Part shown: in pieces, positions 24,866 to 37,661 of the stretch | How positions within the stretch are numbered: the stretch's first letter is position 1 | How the letters are laid out: each line of letters starts with the position of its first letter | Assembly: GCF_021018805.1 (NCBI RefSeq) | Contig: NC_086247.1 | Location: forward strand, 144,913,378 to 144,977,377 | DNA length: 64,000 nt | From: Prinia subflava | Taxonomy: Eukaryota; Chordata; Aves; Passeriformes; Cisticolidae | Direction: 5' to 3' | Translations under genes and position numbers: made by a program | Notes under the pieces: generated by a model | The model's database searches: none | Told to the model about the DNA's origin: nothing | What the model saw: only the letters and a program-made list of their open reading frames with translations

Positions 24866-27800
24866 TGTAGAGATACATCAAAGTCAGATACACATCAAAA
24901 ATCATTCCTTGTGAGTGATGCCATCTTCCCAGAAACATTTCTCATATTTAAGGGTGGTTTCTACTTTGTGGCAGGTAAAATCCTGCAACAGCCTGGGAGA
25001 CAACCTGGGGAGGCTTCCTGCAGGATCCCTTTCCTCCCCTGGTTCCGAGGTTAAACCTGCCAAACCTACACACTCCAATCCCTGCCTGTGCCACTGACAG
25101 ATAACTTTGCTAAAGGAAATAAAGGTTTGCCCTCAGAAAACACATCAGACCTCCCCCAGGTGGGTGAAGACTGAGCAGTGACAATCCCTACCCTTAAACA
25201 CCTGGTGACACCCTCATCATGCTTTCTAATAGAGCAAAGCCATTAAATTGTCCCCATTCTAATTTAGATCACAGAAGAGACTTCCACAGATTCTTTCAGG
25301 TTACAATAACTGGTATACAGAGAGTAGGCAAAATTATTCCACTGTAGCTACGTGCTTAATTATATGGAATACTGCATAAATTGTCAAGTGCAAAGAATTA
25401 TTCTGATAAATTAAAATACTAATTAAATAGGCTATTGCAGAATTTTGAGAACATTATAGGCCTCTGCTTCTTCGGGTAATTTGCATATCCTTCATCTAGT
25501 GAATTTAATTTAAAGGCCTCCCTTTTTGTGTGTTTGGAAGCCGTTTTTGTTTCAATGGAAGATTAAAAAATGGATTTATATGTTGCTGACTGGTTTGAGG
25601 GGGATTTTGTTGGGGTATTTTTCTTTTTCTTTTTTTTAATTCTGAATAGCTGTTCTTATTATGCCTCTCTACTGATGAGTTTGTCAGTTCTCCATTAGTA
25701 TTATAGGACTTTAAACTGTGGCCATAAAAATAACTGATGAAATGTGCAATATACCGTGTTACCCAGAATTGTAATTTCCACTTTCATAAAATTTTCAACT
25801 GAAACATCAGCTGCTGTATACTGGTATTTGAAAAAAAAGCTAGCAGTTAGTGCACTAAATATTTCCAAAAATTTGTGCCAATTTTCAGAGAATTTGGGGC
25901 TTGTTCTTAATATCTGAGCACATCTTCCCACCACTTCTTCCATCTATTTGACTGTGTCTTCTCGTCTTGAATTCTCCGTTATAGCTCTGCATAGAAAAGG
26001 TTAAGTGGTTGCATTCCCCATTCCACAGCTTGAAGCAGCTGCTGGATACGTAGCTGCTGCTTCAGCTTCAGCACCATTTTTGACAGAATTTCTTGACCTT
26101 CCTGGGCAGCTTGTGGAGTCCAAGGTCAGCTGGAATTCTCTCCTGTGTCGTCTGTGTCTGTCTGCACAGCCTGACAGAGCCTGGGCTTGACCATTCTCCG
26201 GTTATGATTTAATCAATAACACCTCGTGCCTCCTAATTTTGGCAGGGTTTGTGTTAGCATGGCTGTCAGACCCATCCTTTGTGTTTCAGCCAATATCTAG
26301 GGGGGAAGCAGAGGTATTAAATAAACCTTTTTTGTTGTTGTTTTTTAATATCAAAGCTTCAATAATTAATGTCTGCAGGAAACCTATGAAAAGGAGGTCA
26401 AATCTGTAATAGTAATTATAAAATTCAGCGATTCAGCAGACCCAATATTTTCTATTAACTGTTCATGTGGTAAGAAATTACACAGTGGGATTTGAGCTTT
26501 GTTGTTTACTTATAGCCATTTATTTTGCAGCCACTCTGCTGTGCAGCTTTCTTTATCCTAAGCTGCCAAAGAATCATTTGTTGGACCATTCAGTTTCTTT
26601 GAGGGAGGCCGTGGAACTTTCTCATTTTATAAATCTACATTTTTTGCACTTGGTAGAAATCTGCCTGTAATGTGTTTGCTGGGTGTGAGGTGGTCAGTGT
26701 GGTAGCATGGCATAATTTTTTCAAAAATTTACTGGTTTTTTTGGAAATTCCTTCTGCACAGAATATACAACACTGCAAAACACGGTCCCAAATCTCATTT
26801 TTCAGTCAGCTCACCTTCACATGGTCCCTTTGGCTCTGGGTGGAATAAATACATCTGTGAATGTGTAAGGCACTGCACAGGTGTTAAATATGTGAGTATT
26901 GCATCAGGTTTTAGGCTGTCCTTCAGCAAAACATGCATTTAAGCTTTCTTAGCTTGGGACTCCATACTTCTCTCTGCTTCATCAGCAGCATATTAAAAAG
27001 GATGCACAAATAAAAGTGTCTGGGTCTGAGATGTACAAAGCTTTCTTTGTTTAAATTTAGGGTAATATTCGCCCCTTGTGGAAGGCAGTCAGAAAAGCTT
27101 TTCTGGGTTAGAATTGCTAGAGGTGTACCTTCTTGAGTCTTTGCATGTCAAAACTCTTACAAAAATCTTTCCATAAGTGGTGAGATGGAGCCTAATGATC
27201 TGACTTACCTCTGGAATAAGTGTGAATCATTTGTGTTACACTTTGGACAAACTCAATAAAGTATCACTTCACAATAATCTTACTTCAAGAAATGTTTGCT
27301 GCAATCTGAGCTGTTTTGAACGTTTCAAATGGCAACAATTAAAGAGAATTCTTCACAAGTGAAAAAAAATGTTAATTCCCTTAAGTGTTTTCATGTAAAT
27401 TTACAGTGTTCAGTATATCCTAGCACTTCTTGACCTTTCTGACTGGAAGGTTTGCTTTAGGCAACCAAAATTTAGAAGCTGCATCTTTCAAATTTTGTTC
27501 ATAATCAAAGAAAAGAGGTAGGTGCCTGCAGATATGTGTAAGATGTGTGGGATGAGTCACCACATTAAATGTGCATCCCTTTCCAAAGACAGCAGAGAGA
27601 ACCCAGATGATTCACTCGGATTACTGGCAGCTAAAGGAAGGAGAGGTTAACAAGGCTGCAAGGCTTCATTGCTCCTCATAAATAAATCAAGCCAGGTGCC
27701 TGGGCCACGAGTCCAACAGACAAAGTTTGCATCTAGGAGGTTAAAATCTTCCCATCCAGAATGGGATGGCATTACCCATACATACACCCAGAGAGGAATA

Positions 27801-28536
27801 ATCTCATCCCTGTGCTGTGCCCAGAACTGTGCTTGGGCACTGTTTTGTTGAGGCTTCTGACAGTCACAGGCCAAAATCACATCACAGATTTAGGAGAATG
27901 GGCAATTGTGCAGCAATGCTGGAGCTCGTGCCCTGAGCGTGTTTGGGCTGCAAGTATAATTGTAGTCTTAGTGATTATTACCTTTATTTAACTGTTTGAT
28001 GCTGGGTTGTTTTATTTTAGTTTGTAATGCTTTTAGTGATATAGATGCTGATAAAGAGATAAAACTAAATTAAAAACAAAAAAAACTTGTGCATTGCATC
28101 CTGGTGGTGTGAAATAAATTCTTTATTTTACCTGTGAGATAACAGTCTTAATCTGTTGTAAAAAGTCCTACACAGTGACAGCACTGTTCTCATGGTAAAC
28201 TACTGCTCTGCCCTTCAATGCAAGGAAGTGGGAAATATCCTCAGAAAAGAACTTTCTAAACAAAGTGTGTATCTGTGTTAAGTGTGTGCAATATTGTGCA
28301 AAATAGAATTAGCTTGGTTTTCTTTTTCACATAATAATGAGCAATTAATAATGTAAATATGCATTCAAAAAACTGACTAGCCAGAGTTGCTCTCAGAGAA
28401 AGGTATTCCATAGATGGAATAGGTAGGAACTGTCATGAATATATTGATGAAGGAAAGAAGGTTGGTGGGAAATGCTGTAAATTCATAGATATTCCAGCTT
28501 TCCTTTAACTCTCTCAACCTTATTTTTTCCTTACAG
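24866..28536. other. unique non-coding DNA
   Basis: No mobile element is recognised. 25300-25590 is AT-rich, complex and dense in ATTA/TAAT cores around a perfect octamer. No frame over 80 codons is seen. This would be the intron upstream of the exon candidate at 28537 if that exon is real. Confidence 0.5.
25479..25486 (+). promoter_or_regulatory. octamer motif ATTTGCAT
   Basis: A perfect POU-factor octamer sits in the context GGGTAATTTGCATATCC, inside a repeat-free patch rich in homeodomain-type TAAT cores. A second perfect octamer is at 37193-37200. An eight-base motif is expected by chance about twice per strand-pair in this length, so function is unproven. Confidence 0.25.
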
Positions 28537-28601
28537 CCATAAACAAAGAGAAGCTTGAAAAAACAACTGGGCTGAAAATCCTGCAGACTGGTGTGGGGGA
28601 G
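28537..28601 (+). CDS. candidate internal coding exon, 65 bp, gene unknown
   Basis: The segment has the most exon-like signals in the window. Upstream are possible branch sites (TTTAAC, TCTCAAC) and a clean pyrimidine tract ending TTTTTTCCTTACAG. Downstream the donor is GAG|GTAAGT. Two frames have stops within a few codons, but the third is open for 21 codons from the third base to the exact exon end. The peptide begins INKEKLEKTT and ends QTGVGE, with charged residues first and then a short hydrophobic part. If real, it is flanked by a phase 1 intron on the left and a phase 0 intron on the right, and the first split codon would encode S, P, T or A. I could not name a protein from it. No other exon of the same gene is identifiable within reach, which is normal for a bird gene with introns over 10 kb. 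It could also be a non-coding RNA exon or a chance pairing of good splice sites. Confidence 0.45.
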
Positions 28602-31600
28602 GTAAGTGGCGTTCAGGCATTTTACATTCTCAAAAATATTTTCGTTATTGGGATTTTTTTAAGAAATTCTGGAGCTCATGAATGTTTGGGAGCTACCAGT
28701 CTCATAGTGCTAAGGGCCTTTTTATGATACAGTTGCATCTGTCAAAATACAGTCTGCTGCACAAATAGCACTGTATCCCACAGAGGAAAAAAAATATCAT
28801 CCTTATGAGAAAAGTGCAGCCAGCTTTAAGAAATGCAGTTTTTGCTTTGTTGTATCACAGGAAAAAAATCCCCAAAGATGAGCAGTGTGACTGAAGTCAT
28901 CATATTATTCCCCTTGGTTTTGATGGAGTGCTATCTCATCTAGATCAGTGGAAGTTTAAAATTGGGGTAAATAATCTTTAGATATTAGAGAGAATCTGAC
29001 ATCTGAATGTCTCACTTATTTTGGATGTAACTTGAAACATAAATAAAACATGTGTCTGTTATTATAGTGATATCACTAAGCAAAAATTCCACTAAGTAGT
29101 TCATCATTTATTAATAAACATGATGCTATCTGTTAAGAACCTTGTATGAACTGCAGTTGATTGCTAATTCTCGTGCTAATTTTGTGTACACAGTTATCTC
29201 TTTTTTTCCTTTTCATTTAAGTAATTTTGCTAGTGGTGAATGCTCACAGAGCTAGGTAAATGCCTTTTTCTCATGATTGCATTATTCTCAGTATTAAAAA
29301 TAATGAATTACTAACTTCTAATATACTGAAGGAATAGGTTGTTTTCTTCCTTTACTGATTTTTGGGGGTTATATTTATGATTTTTATCAGTTCATGCCTA
29401 AGAACTTAACTTGACAAGATTTGTGAGGTTCATTGTGCAACTTCATACACATTATTGAAGGACTTGGTCCTGAAGAGGTAATAACACTGAGACCTGCTGT
29501 GATGCTGAGGGCCAAAGCTGAAAGAATCAGAACTTGGAAACAAAGAGAGGTGAAATCATCAGAAGATGAAAGCCATCATTTCTCCTTAACTGATTTATCC
29601 TGGAATGTTTCAAATGGGTGAATAACCTTAGAAACTGGGAAGCACACCCTGGGGCATGGCTGTGCACCTCAGGCTGTGTCCTGACTTCAGGCCAGACTGA
29701 AGCTTGTGGTTGTGCTGTCTGTGGCCCCTGGCTTCTGTTAAATAACAGGGGAAATCAGACTCGGTGTTATTTTACCCAATGGGACTCATCCATGCTAATG
29801 AAATACCTCCACGGATTTTGTCCAGTTCCAGTCATTGAATGGATCCCAGGCTGCTGAGAAATCAGCTGGGGAATGAAAGTCCACTTCAGATGCTTACTGT
29901 TAAATCAGTTTTTGTATTATGTGTGGTCAATGGAGAAAGAATTCCCTTTTAGATAGTTGGAATGCAGGAAGTTTTCAGTTATAAATGTGTCATTAATCCC
30001 CCTTGTAGCACTAGGGTTGCTGTAACCATGGCAGCCTAAGGATGTGCTGGAGCTGTAACCTTGAGGACTTCCTAGGTTCTAAGACCAGCTAACAGAGAGG
30101 GGAAAATTGAAGAGTTCTTAGGCCAGAGGCCTCACCAGCCTGATTCTTGTGTTTGCTTTAGAAAAAGTCACTGTAGGACTCACTTTCCATATATTTAGGC
30201 CGTTGTAACTTTTTATAAAAAAACACTGATACAACTTGGATTAATGAAGACTTTGACAGAATTTTGTGCTTTACACTCTACCAAGTATGTGTTATTAGAA
30301 GGCAAAAAGTGAAAACTGACACCCAAGTGAAGCAGACACTTTGGCCTAAATATATTCCAGGTTATTTCTGAAAGAGGTTGATCAGCAGAGAAAGAACCAA
30401 ATGGTTTGGACCAAGTAAGGGGATGGAAGAACATTTATTCAGCTGCTTATGTATTTTGATGGATGTGAATTCTCCCATTCTAACTTTGTGCATTCCCCTT
30501 TCTAACTCTTATCAGATATGATTGTGTACATAATGAATGCATTTTTGTGGTCTCACATAAACAAAAAAAGAGGAGTGTTGTAACTGTTTCTCTGTTGATA
30601 ACGTATCAGATTCAGGCTATTTCAGGTTAAATCTAACTATGGTAATCCAGTTTTGCAGTTTGTGTTTTATTCACCGTGGTGAATAATTATTATTGAAATA
30701 ATAGAAAGTATGTATTTAAAGATAATGAAGGAGTTGCTTGTTGATAAGGATTCCTTTTACTTCACACTGGAATTAGGAATGGAATTACACATAATGGTGA
30801 CAGTAAATCAAAGTCAAGATGCTCAAATCAAAAGTACTTAGAAAAACTTTAGTAGAGAATGAGAAATGGCCTTTTTGTTTGGACAGCAGAGATGGAGACA
30901 TATATATGGATATATAATGGATATATAATCTTCACATGCAGGCCTGTAAAATAAAGAAGACTGATTTTGCAAGGCAATTTTCATATCTGAAATACCTCAA
31001 GAGAAATATAGCCCAGAAGGCTGTGGCAAATGCAGCTGCTGTCCTAACAAATGCAGGAACTCTCCCAAGCTCAGCAGTAATTCATGTGTGCCTCTGGACA
31101 GTGGAATCTGTTATAGGTGTCACTCTGTGATAACAGATTTGTGTCTCAGTAAGGAATGTGTGGACACCAGTGACTTCCCAGGCCTTGGCTGTGCTAGAAG
31201 GAAACTCTCTTCCTCTGTGGAGATGAGAAATGCTTCTCATAGCTCCTCAATCTCTTGCTTTCTCTCCCCTATCTCAAGAAAAACATTTCAAAAGCAACAA
31301 CAGATTATAAAGATTCGCACCAAGCTGACTGAGCCATTCGATCAAGTCCAGGGAGGGCTGATGAATTGCTTTTATGTCACTGCATAAACATGTGCTATAT
31401 AGTCATTAACAACATGGGTCTGGATCTACCACAGCTGCAATGCAGTTCATCATCTTTATGTCATGTAAAGATTCCCACAGCCTGGGATTCTTTTGCCTAG
31501 GCCTGAGTTAGCTGCGTTGTGCCAGCGGAGGGTAGGCTCTGCTTTAGCAGGATTAGAAATGAGTTCCTAAGCTGCAGCTTCAGGAGCTGCTCATGTTTCA

Positions 31601-31744
31601 GGATGTTGAGTTAAAAGTTCTGTACATTTCATGGGAAGGTGGGAATGATAAAATGCAAAGCACTGTCTTTGGGCAAGCAGGACTTCTTTCAGGCCATTAC
31701 AGAACAGATTTTACCAGTATTTCCACAGTGCATCCACCTCAACA
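28602..31744. other. unique non-coding DNA
   Basis: No transposable element is recognised. 30022-30035 holds GTAACCATGGCAGC, one base short of an RFX X-box. 30908-30929 is two exact copies of GGATATATAAT. Frames such as 29433-29621 and 30936-31130 (62-64 codons) have no splice context or family resemblance. Confidence 0.5.
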
Positions 31745-31747
31745 TTG

Positions 31748-31798
31748 AACATTTGCAGCAGAATGTTCAACAGTATTTGCAGCAGAGTATTCAACAGA
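31748..31798 (+). repeat. tandem duplication, about 24 bp x 2
   Basis: Two adjacent imperfect copies share ATTTGCAGCAGA, then TTCAACAG (ACATTTGCAGCAGAATG and TATTTGCAGCAGAGTA are the diverged starts). It is a small local duplication. Confidence 0.8.
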
Positions 31799-33078
31799 CC
31801 TAGAGAGTTAGATTAGAGTTTGATATTGTGTGTATCACTCTTAAAATGAGAATTATTTTGACACTTATCTTGTTTGCAAGAAGGCTATTATACCAGAGCA
31901 TCAGAATAACTCTGCTGTAGAGAAAACCAGTGGTGAGGTTGTAATCTTGAGGATCTGTGCCTTGCTGTAGTACTGACTGTCTCTGGATATATTTGCCAAG
32001 ACGTTTCTTTTTTATTTGCAGTTTTCCAGCAGCTATAACAAGAGCTGCAAAACAACTAAAACTAAAACACCTCTAGGATTCCTCTACAGTATCTGTGTGA
32101 GATTTGTTGGCCTCATTGTCATGCATGTTTGTGCAAATCCATCATGAGCGCTTCACACCTTCTTGTTTATTCAGATACAATGAAGCTTTGAGGTATTTTC
32201 TTTTGATCTCCTACACATGAAATAAATCTCTGAAGTTCTGAGGTCATCTTCAGCTGTTCAAGGACTTCCTGTAGCTGAGTATCCATGAGGGTATGAATGC
32301 ATGTGTTGTGTTATATAGGTTTCTATTTGCATAATACCATGAAAGACACAATACTGGTAAAACAACTGAGGAACTAAATAGCATTTAAGCAGGACCCATA
32401 CTCTGTTCTCCTCTGCCCCAACCTGATGTGAACCCCTACTTGAGTTGAACTTGTTGCTCTGCATGGCTGAGCACTCCTGCAAGGTCTTGGGGACAATATT
32501 TTGTCTCACATGAAGGAAAAGCCTCCTTAGCAGCTGCACAGCTCCACCTGACTGCTCCTGAGTTCAGGAACCAGCAGTGGCAGAAGCCCCAGTCCCACAC
32601 CAACATTATTCCAAGTGGACTTGTACCCAGGAGTTTCTCTCCAGCCCAAGGGAGCTCAGCAGACACCATGAACCTCAGCCCTGCACAGGGCTCATCACGT
32701 CAGGTACCCCTTCAGCATCCTTTAGGAACTTCACTGCTTCTATCCTTCACATAAACACTGTTGAATTAATATAGGAGCACAGTGTTTTTAAGTTCAATTC
32801 CATGCTTAGGTTGGCTGTGACCAGAATTACTGTGACATGGATAAATGTTTATTCAGCTTTTGGCTGAAATCTGTTTTTAACCACAATTTCAGAATAACAA
32901 CTCAGGCTCTCCAGTGGCTCAAGAAAGTGTAATCAGGTTTTGGGGTATAAGAGTCAGTGATTTGAATAATTAATGAATAAGGCCTGAAACAAACCAAGGG
33001 AATGGCACTGATCCTGTCTTGAACTGACAAAACAGCACCGACTTCATACGAAGGTATATTAAATTACCACTTTCAGCT
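31799..33078. other. unique non-coding DNA
   Basis: Nothing is recognised. The patch 32400-32720 is richer in G+C and gives overlapping frames of 65-93 codons on both strands with no recognisable domain. Confidence 0.5.
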
Positions 33079-33114
33079 TCCCAGTAAGAATCCCAGTAAG
33101 AATTCCCAGTAAGA
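33079..33114 (+). repeat. short tandem repeat, TCCCAGTAAGAA x 3
   Basis: Three near-identical copies of (T)TCCCAGTAAGAA stand in a row with one-to-two-base length differences. Confidence 0.85.
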
Positions 33115-35481
33115 AGAAACTAATCATTGGAATCATAACTTCATTTGTAGGATTTGAATCATGGCTCTCATATGGCAGACATAAAAATTAGAACAGTTTT
33201 CTAATGCAAATGGAAATAACCCAAAATATATGTAAAATGAATACTTCACCACACCTCTAGATGTTCTGAAATAGAGCAGTAATATTTTGACATGTTTCAG
33301 GACATTCTCATTTATAGATATTTTGATAGGTGTAGAATTATGTTGATGTTGCATAAAGTGATGTTACTACAATAAAGAAATCTGGGTTTAAAAATTCTAG
33401 TGAAGCTAGAGGATGTGATAAGACAGACTTTCCAGTGATTTGCAAGCTTCTGAGGCAGGATACAGGCTTCTATCTTTTTACCTTCCATAGTGTTGCCAGA
33501 TTTTGCCACTTATGTCTATATATCCAGATTTTGCCTAGAATGATATTGGACTGGAAATCCATAAAAAAAAATTGAGTGAAGGATTGACATATCACTTTCA
33601 ATTGTTGAAGAATAAGGTGCAAACCTTTCTTCTGGTCTTTGACTGCTAGGTAAAATGCTAAGTGCTGGCTTTTGGCTTGTAAAGACCCAGTTAGCCTGGG
33701 ATCTACTCCAGCTGTCTGTGCTACAGTGACATCGGGGCAAGCCAAACGCTCCTGACGTGGAGCAGGGACAGCCCAGGGGTACCCAGGGGTGGAAGGGAGG
33801 CTGTACCCAAGATCACTTACAGGAGCTAGGTCTGAGGCTGACCATGGTTTAGGAACAGCACCTGTGTGTGTACAAATACTCAAGTTTTAGCCCAAGACAC
33901 AGCTAAGTTGTTCAGCTTCCACTGAACCCACCCATCTTTCTACCAGAACTGATTAGGCTGAAGCCAGGCACAGGCAGACCCCTCTGCACTGCAGGGTAGG
34001 TGTCCTTAGACCAGGGGACACCAGGGAGGGCTTTCCCCTGTGCCTGCCTTCAGCATTTTTTCTTACAAATGCCATGGCTTAGAGATCAACAAGTTTGTTT
34101 TTCCCTGTTATGTGAGACTGGAGTTCCCACAGGCAGCTCTTGCTGTTGGCTGTTGCTGATCACCGTGGCTGTGCTGATGAGCAGCCAAACAGAGATTTGC
34201 AGGAGGGGCAGTGTTTGGAGCCACACGCATTGCTGTGGGCAAGGCATGGACCTGGTTCTTTGCCTTAAGGCATGCAACTTTAAGTCTATATATAGAAATA
34301 AGAGCAATAACATTAAATAAAAAACTTCTAGGTGTACAATCCTTGAAATATTCCAGGTGAAGGCGTAAAGAGAAAGACTTACCTTATCCCCCACACACAA
34401 ATTACAGATTCTAAAGCTGTGTAACATTTAAAAATTAGTAGATTATATTTTACAGAGAATTCTAGTAGTAATATACTACTTATGGGAAATTTTACTAACA
34501 GTGAATAATAGCTCACAATTACAGTTTGTAAGTACACATGAATAGTAAAGTTATGCTGATCAGAACTCAGTCACACAGTAGCATTTAGAAGTAACACTTA
34601 AAAAAATTTGAGGGATAAATCCTAACAGAACATTAAATTTCTCCAAAGAGAATGATGAAGATCTATGGCTCATTTATTTAAGACCTTGTATGCTTTTGAA
34701 AAATGCATTCTAGCTAATATTTAGAGATAATGTTAATGCTATTTATTAACTATTCATTTCAGTACATAGCCCACTAGAGGGCTGCTTTTCAAATAAATTG
34801 CATCCAGAGTGTTAATAAAAGTGTTAAATGTTTAAAAACAAAAAATATGCAGCAGAAATATGTGTATCATTTTCCCACATTATTTTGTCAACTATCTTCT
34901 GCTACTGCATGTTATATACAGAGCACAGTAAGATGATATAAGCGATGGCCTCAAATCTACAAACATTTAGAATGTGCTTAGCTTTAAGTACATAGTTAGA
35001 TATTCCTTTTAAACTGCCACTAAGTTTAGAGTTAAAGAGATGCCTGGATGCTCCTGAGACTGTCTTCTGTCACATATCACACTGTCTCTGGTTGTGGAAG
35101 GGCAAAGTTCCAATGTTTATCCCCTGTATTTGATTTGAATATTGCATAGCAGAGGTGTTTTGACATCTGAATGACAGGTCACAGCTTCAGTTTGGAAATC
35201 ATGTGTCAGTAGTAATTTCTTTTCTCGTGCTCTGATTGTGACAACGCCCTCCATCTTCTTTACAAATTTTTAAAGAACAAGACAAGGAAATGAGGAGATT
35301 ATAATGTAAAGAAAAATACAGCAAACCTGATTTTCAGAGACAACTATCAGTCTATATTGATTTATGTTTTCCTCCTGAAACTGTATATAAAGCACAAGTA
35401 TTCAAGTGTCACATTGGTTCATGAATTCCTTTACAGTAGCACAGTGTGATTTAAAGGAGCAGAAGTGCCAAGTGATGTGGC
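33115..35481. other. unique non-coding DNA
   Basis: No repeats are recognised. A G+C-richer patch at 33720-34270 gives minus-strand frames of up to 137 codons (33470-33883) and a 106-codon plus frame (34000-34320); none shows a domain or consistent splice sites. An AAG|GTAAGT donor on the minus strand near 34380 has only a poor acceptor. Confidence 0.45.
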
Positions 35482-35497
35482 AGTTGCCATGGCAACT
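35482..35497. promoter_or_regulatory. perfect RFX X-box palindrome
   Basis: AGTTGCCATGGCAACT is a perfect 16-bp palindrome containing GTTGCC-AT-GGCAAC, the full palindromic consensus bound by RFX-family winged-helix factors, which regulate ciliary and other genes. The surrounding DNA is unique and repeat-free. A 14-base perfect match is unlikely by chance in 64 kb. Binding is inferred from the motif alone. Confidence 0.6.
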
Positions 35498-37508
35498 ACA
35501 GCAATTCAATTTTTATTCAGTATCATGTAAAATGAAACAAGATACGGTTTGCCTTGTGGCTTTAGGAACTTATGCATCCTACCAGTGTTGTTCCTTTTTG
35601 TCTTATTTAACATTGTGCTGGTTAAAAAGTAGCATGTGTTTGTTTTAAGGATTTATCTTGGGTTTAGGCCATGTCATGCCATTGTTTTTAAAGCAGAGTT
35701 TCTCTTACAAACCATTATAAATCTGCAGAGAAAAAAGATTTAGATACTAGCACTGGCTTCATAGAGCAAACTGCAGGGTGATTCTGTTTAAGAATCAATG
35801 TTATTATTCACCTTAACTGTGATTTGGCAGCCTGCACTCAATATATTAATAAAGAATCTTTAAATAGGTGAACATGATTGTTTGTACTAGATATCTTACT
35901 GATTCATGAAATCCAGCAACCTCCTTCTACCACCAGCCAGGTTATTATGACTCAAAAGAAAATAAAATCTAGGGTGGTGTAATGGGTCAGCTGGGGAAGC
36001 TGCAGAATAAATTCTCCTAAACTGTCTGAAGTCTGAGGGATAGAGATGGTCAGAAATTGTAAAGAAGGGAGATTCTTCCACCTCCACAAATAGGAGCTTG
36101 ATCCTCGCAGGAACACGTGGATTTCAAGTAATCTCAAACACACATTTAACCATTTAAGGGGAGGAAGAGGAGGCAGATCCCAGCCTCTCAGCCCTCTCTC
36201 CAGCAGACCCTGAGCAGGAAATGTTCCCATATAGATCAACATGGAATCAACCTGTCAGGACCTCAGCTCTGGTCTGTAAGTGTAGGACAATAAGGGGCTG
36301 GTTCTAAGATTCAAACTCTGAGACATCCAACCTTCCTACAGGAATCCTTGACATCAGGGGCCCTATAGCTGAATCAGAGCCTGTCATGCTCCCACATTTG
36401 TCTGTGCTGTCAAGTTGCTGTCAGTCACTCACATTGTGTCCTGTGCCAATTAGGACTCTTCAGACTGTTTGCTTCCACATCTAAGCAAGATCCTGGCCAG
36501 GCACTGTTGACAGCAGGCAGTTTCTGAGTGGTCACCTTTGGAGCATGGGTGTAAAGGCATGTTAAAATTAAAGAATAATTAAAATAATTGTGGGTTAAAA
36601 TAATTGCATCATTTATTATAGGTTTTTTAGTACTCAGCTTTAAATACTTAAGTAAAACGTAAGTTCTTTGCTTTCTGGGAAGGCCTGATAGCACATTCTT
36701 ATTCATCCTTCTCAGAACTGTTTTACACTTGTACATCACTAAGTTTCCATCCTACATGGCTGTAGTGTCCATCACTTCAAACTCTTTCAGAATGCAAGGC
36801 CTTATCTGTTATGCATATTAAAGCAAATTTTTGTCAGAAAATTTTCAACAAGTTTCTACATTTAAATATGATGATTCCTATTAAGTGTTTGTTGGAGCTC
36901 CATTTTGTTTCTTTTTTGCATTAATCAGCAGACTTATGCTGATGAGATAGTTTTGAGATCTAGTTAAAAAAAAAAAAAGTTGGAGTTGTTTTGACTAAGC
37001 ATAGTTTAAGTTCTGTGTGCACTTTGATTGATATCAAAGGGAAGTGCTGGGGTTTTTTGTGATAAGAATGCAAACATACTTCACTGATTTACCAACTCAA
37101 AGTTTCTGTAGAAACAATGATGAAGTGGTTCTGAACTGCAGAATGTGCCCAGCAGGTCTCTGTGTTCACTTTGGCACATGTAGATATCTCTGATTTGCAT
37201 TGCTGGGCATTATGCACAAGGAGATAACTGATAGAGAAGGAGAGAACTGGTAGGTACAGGGCAGCTCCAGCAAAACACCCATTTCAGGAAGAATCATTTG
37301 TGTCTGTGCACTGCACACCGAGAGCTGGGGAGGCCTGAGCACAGCCCGTGCCTGGAAGCAGCCCCAGGGTCAGTGTGACTGCTCTTAGTGCTGTGGAGAG
37401 CCCTGCCATGGAGGGATTGTTCAGTGCCATCTCTCAGTGTGATTTCTCAACGTGAGCACATCCAGAGTGTGAGTATCAGCACTGTGGCAAGGCAAAGGGA
37501 CATGATTC
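35498..37508. other. unique non-coding DNA
   Basis: No repeat family is recognised. A perfect octamer ATTTGCAT is at 37193-37200. 36780-36960 is AT-rich and complex. A short A-run is at 36966-36977. The last 150 bases before the minisatellite are richer in G+C. Confidence 0.5.
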
Positions 37509-37661
37509 TGTGCCACGGAAAAGCGACCTCGTCCATTATTCTGTGCCACGGAAAAATGTCCATTATTCTGTGCCATGGAAAAGCGACCTCGTCCATTATT
37601 CTGTGCCACGGAAAAATGTCCATTATTCTGTGCCATGGAAAAGTGACCTTGTCCATTACTG
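37509..37661 (+). repeat. minisatellite of alternating 33- and 27-bp units (A-B-A-B-A)
   Basis: Unit A (33 bp, 37509-37541, 37569-37601, 37629-37661) reads TGTGCCACGGAAAAGCGACC and continues TCGTCCATTATTC. Unit B (27 bp, 37542-37568, 37602-37628) is the same unit shortened in the middle: TGTGCCACGGAAAAATGTCC, then ATTATTC. The A+B pair repeats with an exact 60-bp period; copies differ by single transitions (CACGG/CATGG, CGACC/TGACC). All three lengths are multiples of three, so four of the six frames remain open through the array. Examples are 37388-37792 and 37510-37758 on plus, and 37421-37684 and 37447-37764 on minus. In the 37510 frame the modules read VPRKSDLVHYS and VPRKNVHYS. Open frames in several directions at once point to repeat arithmetic rather than selection on a protein. 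Confidence 0.95.

Noticed and set aside
33470..33883. 137-codon minus-strand frame
   Set aside because: No recognisable domain, splice context or repeat; the patch is simply G+C-richer.
37509..37661. CRISPR-like array
   Set aside because: The units abut without unique spacers, and the host is a vertebrate; it is a minisatellite.
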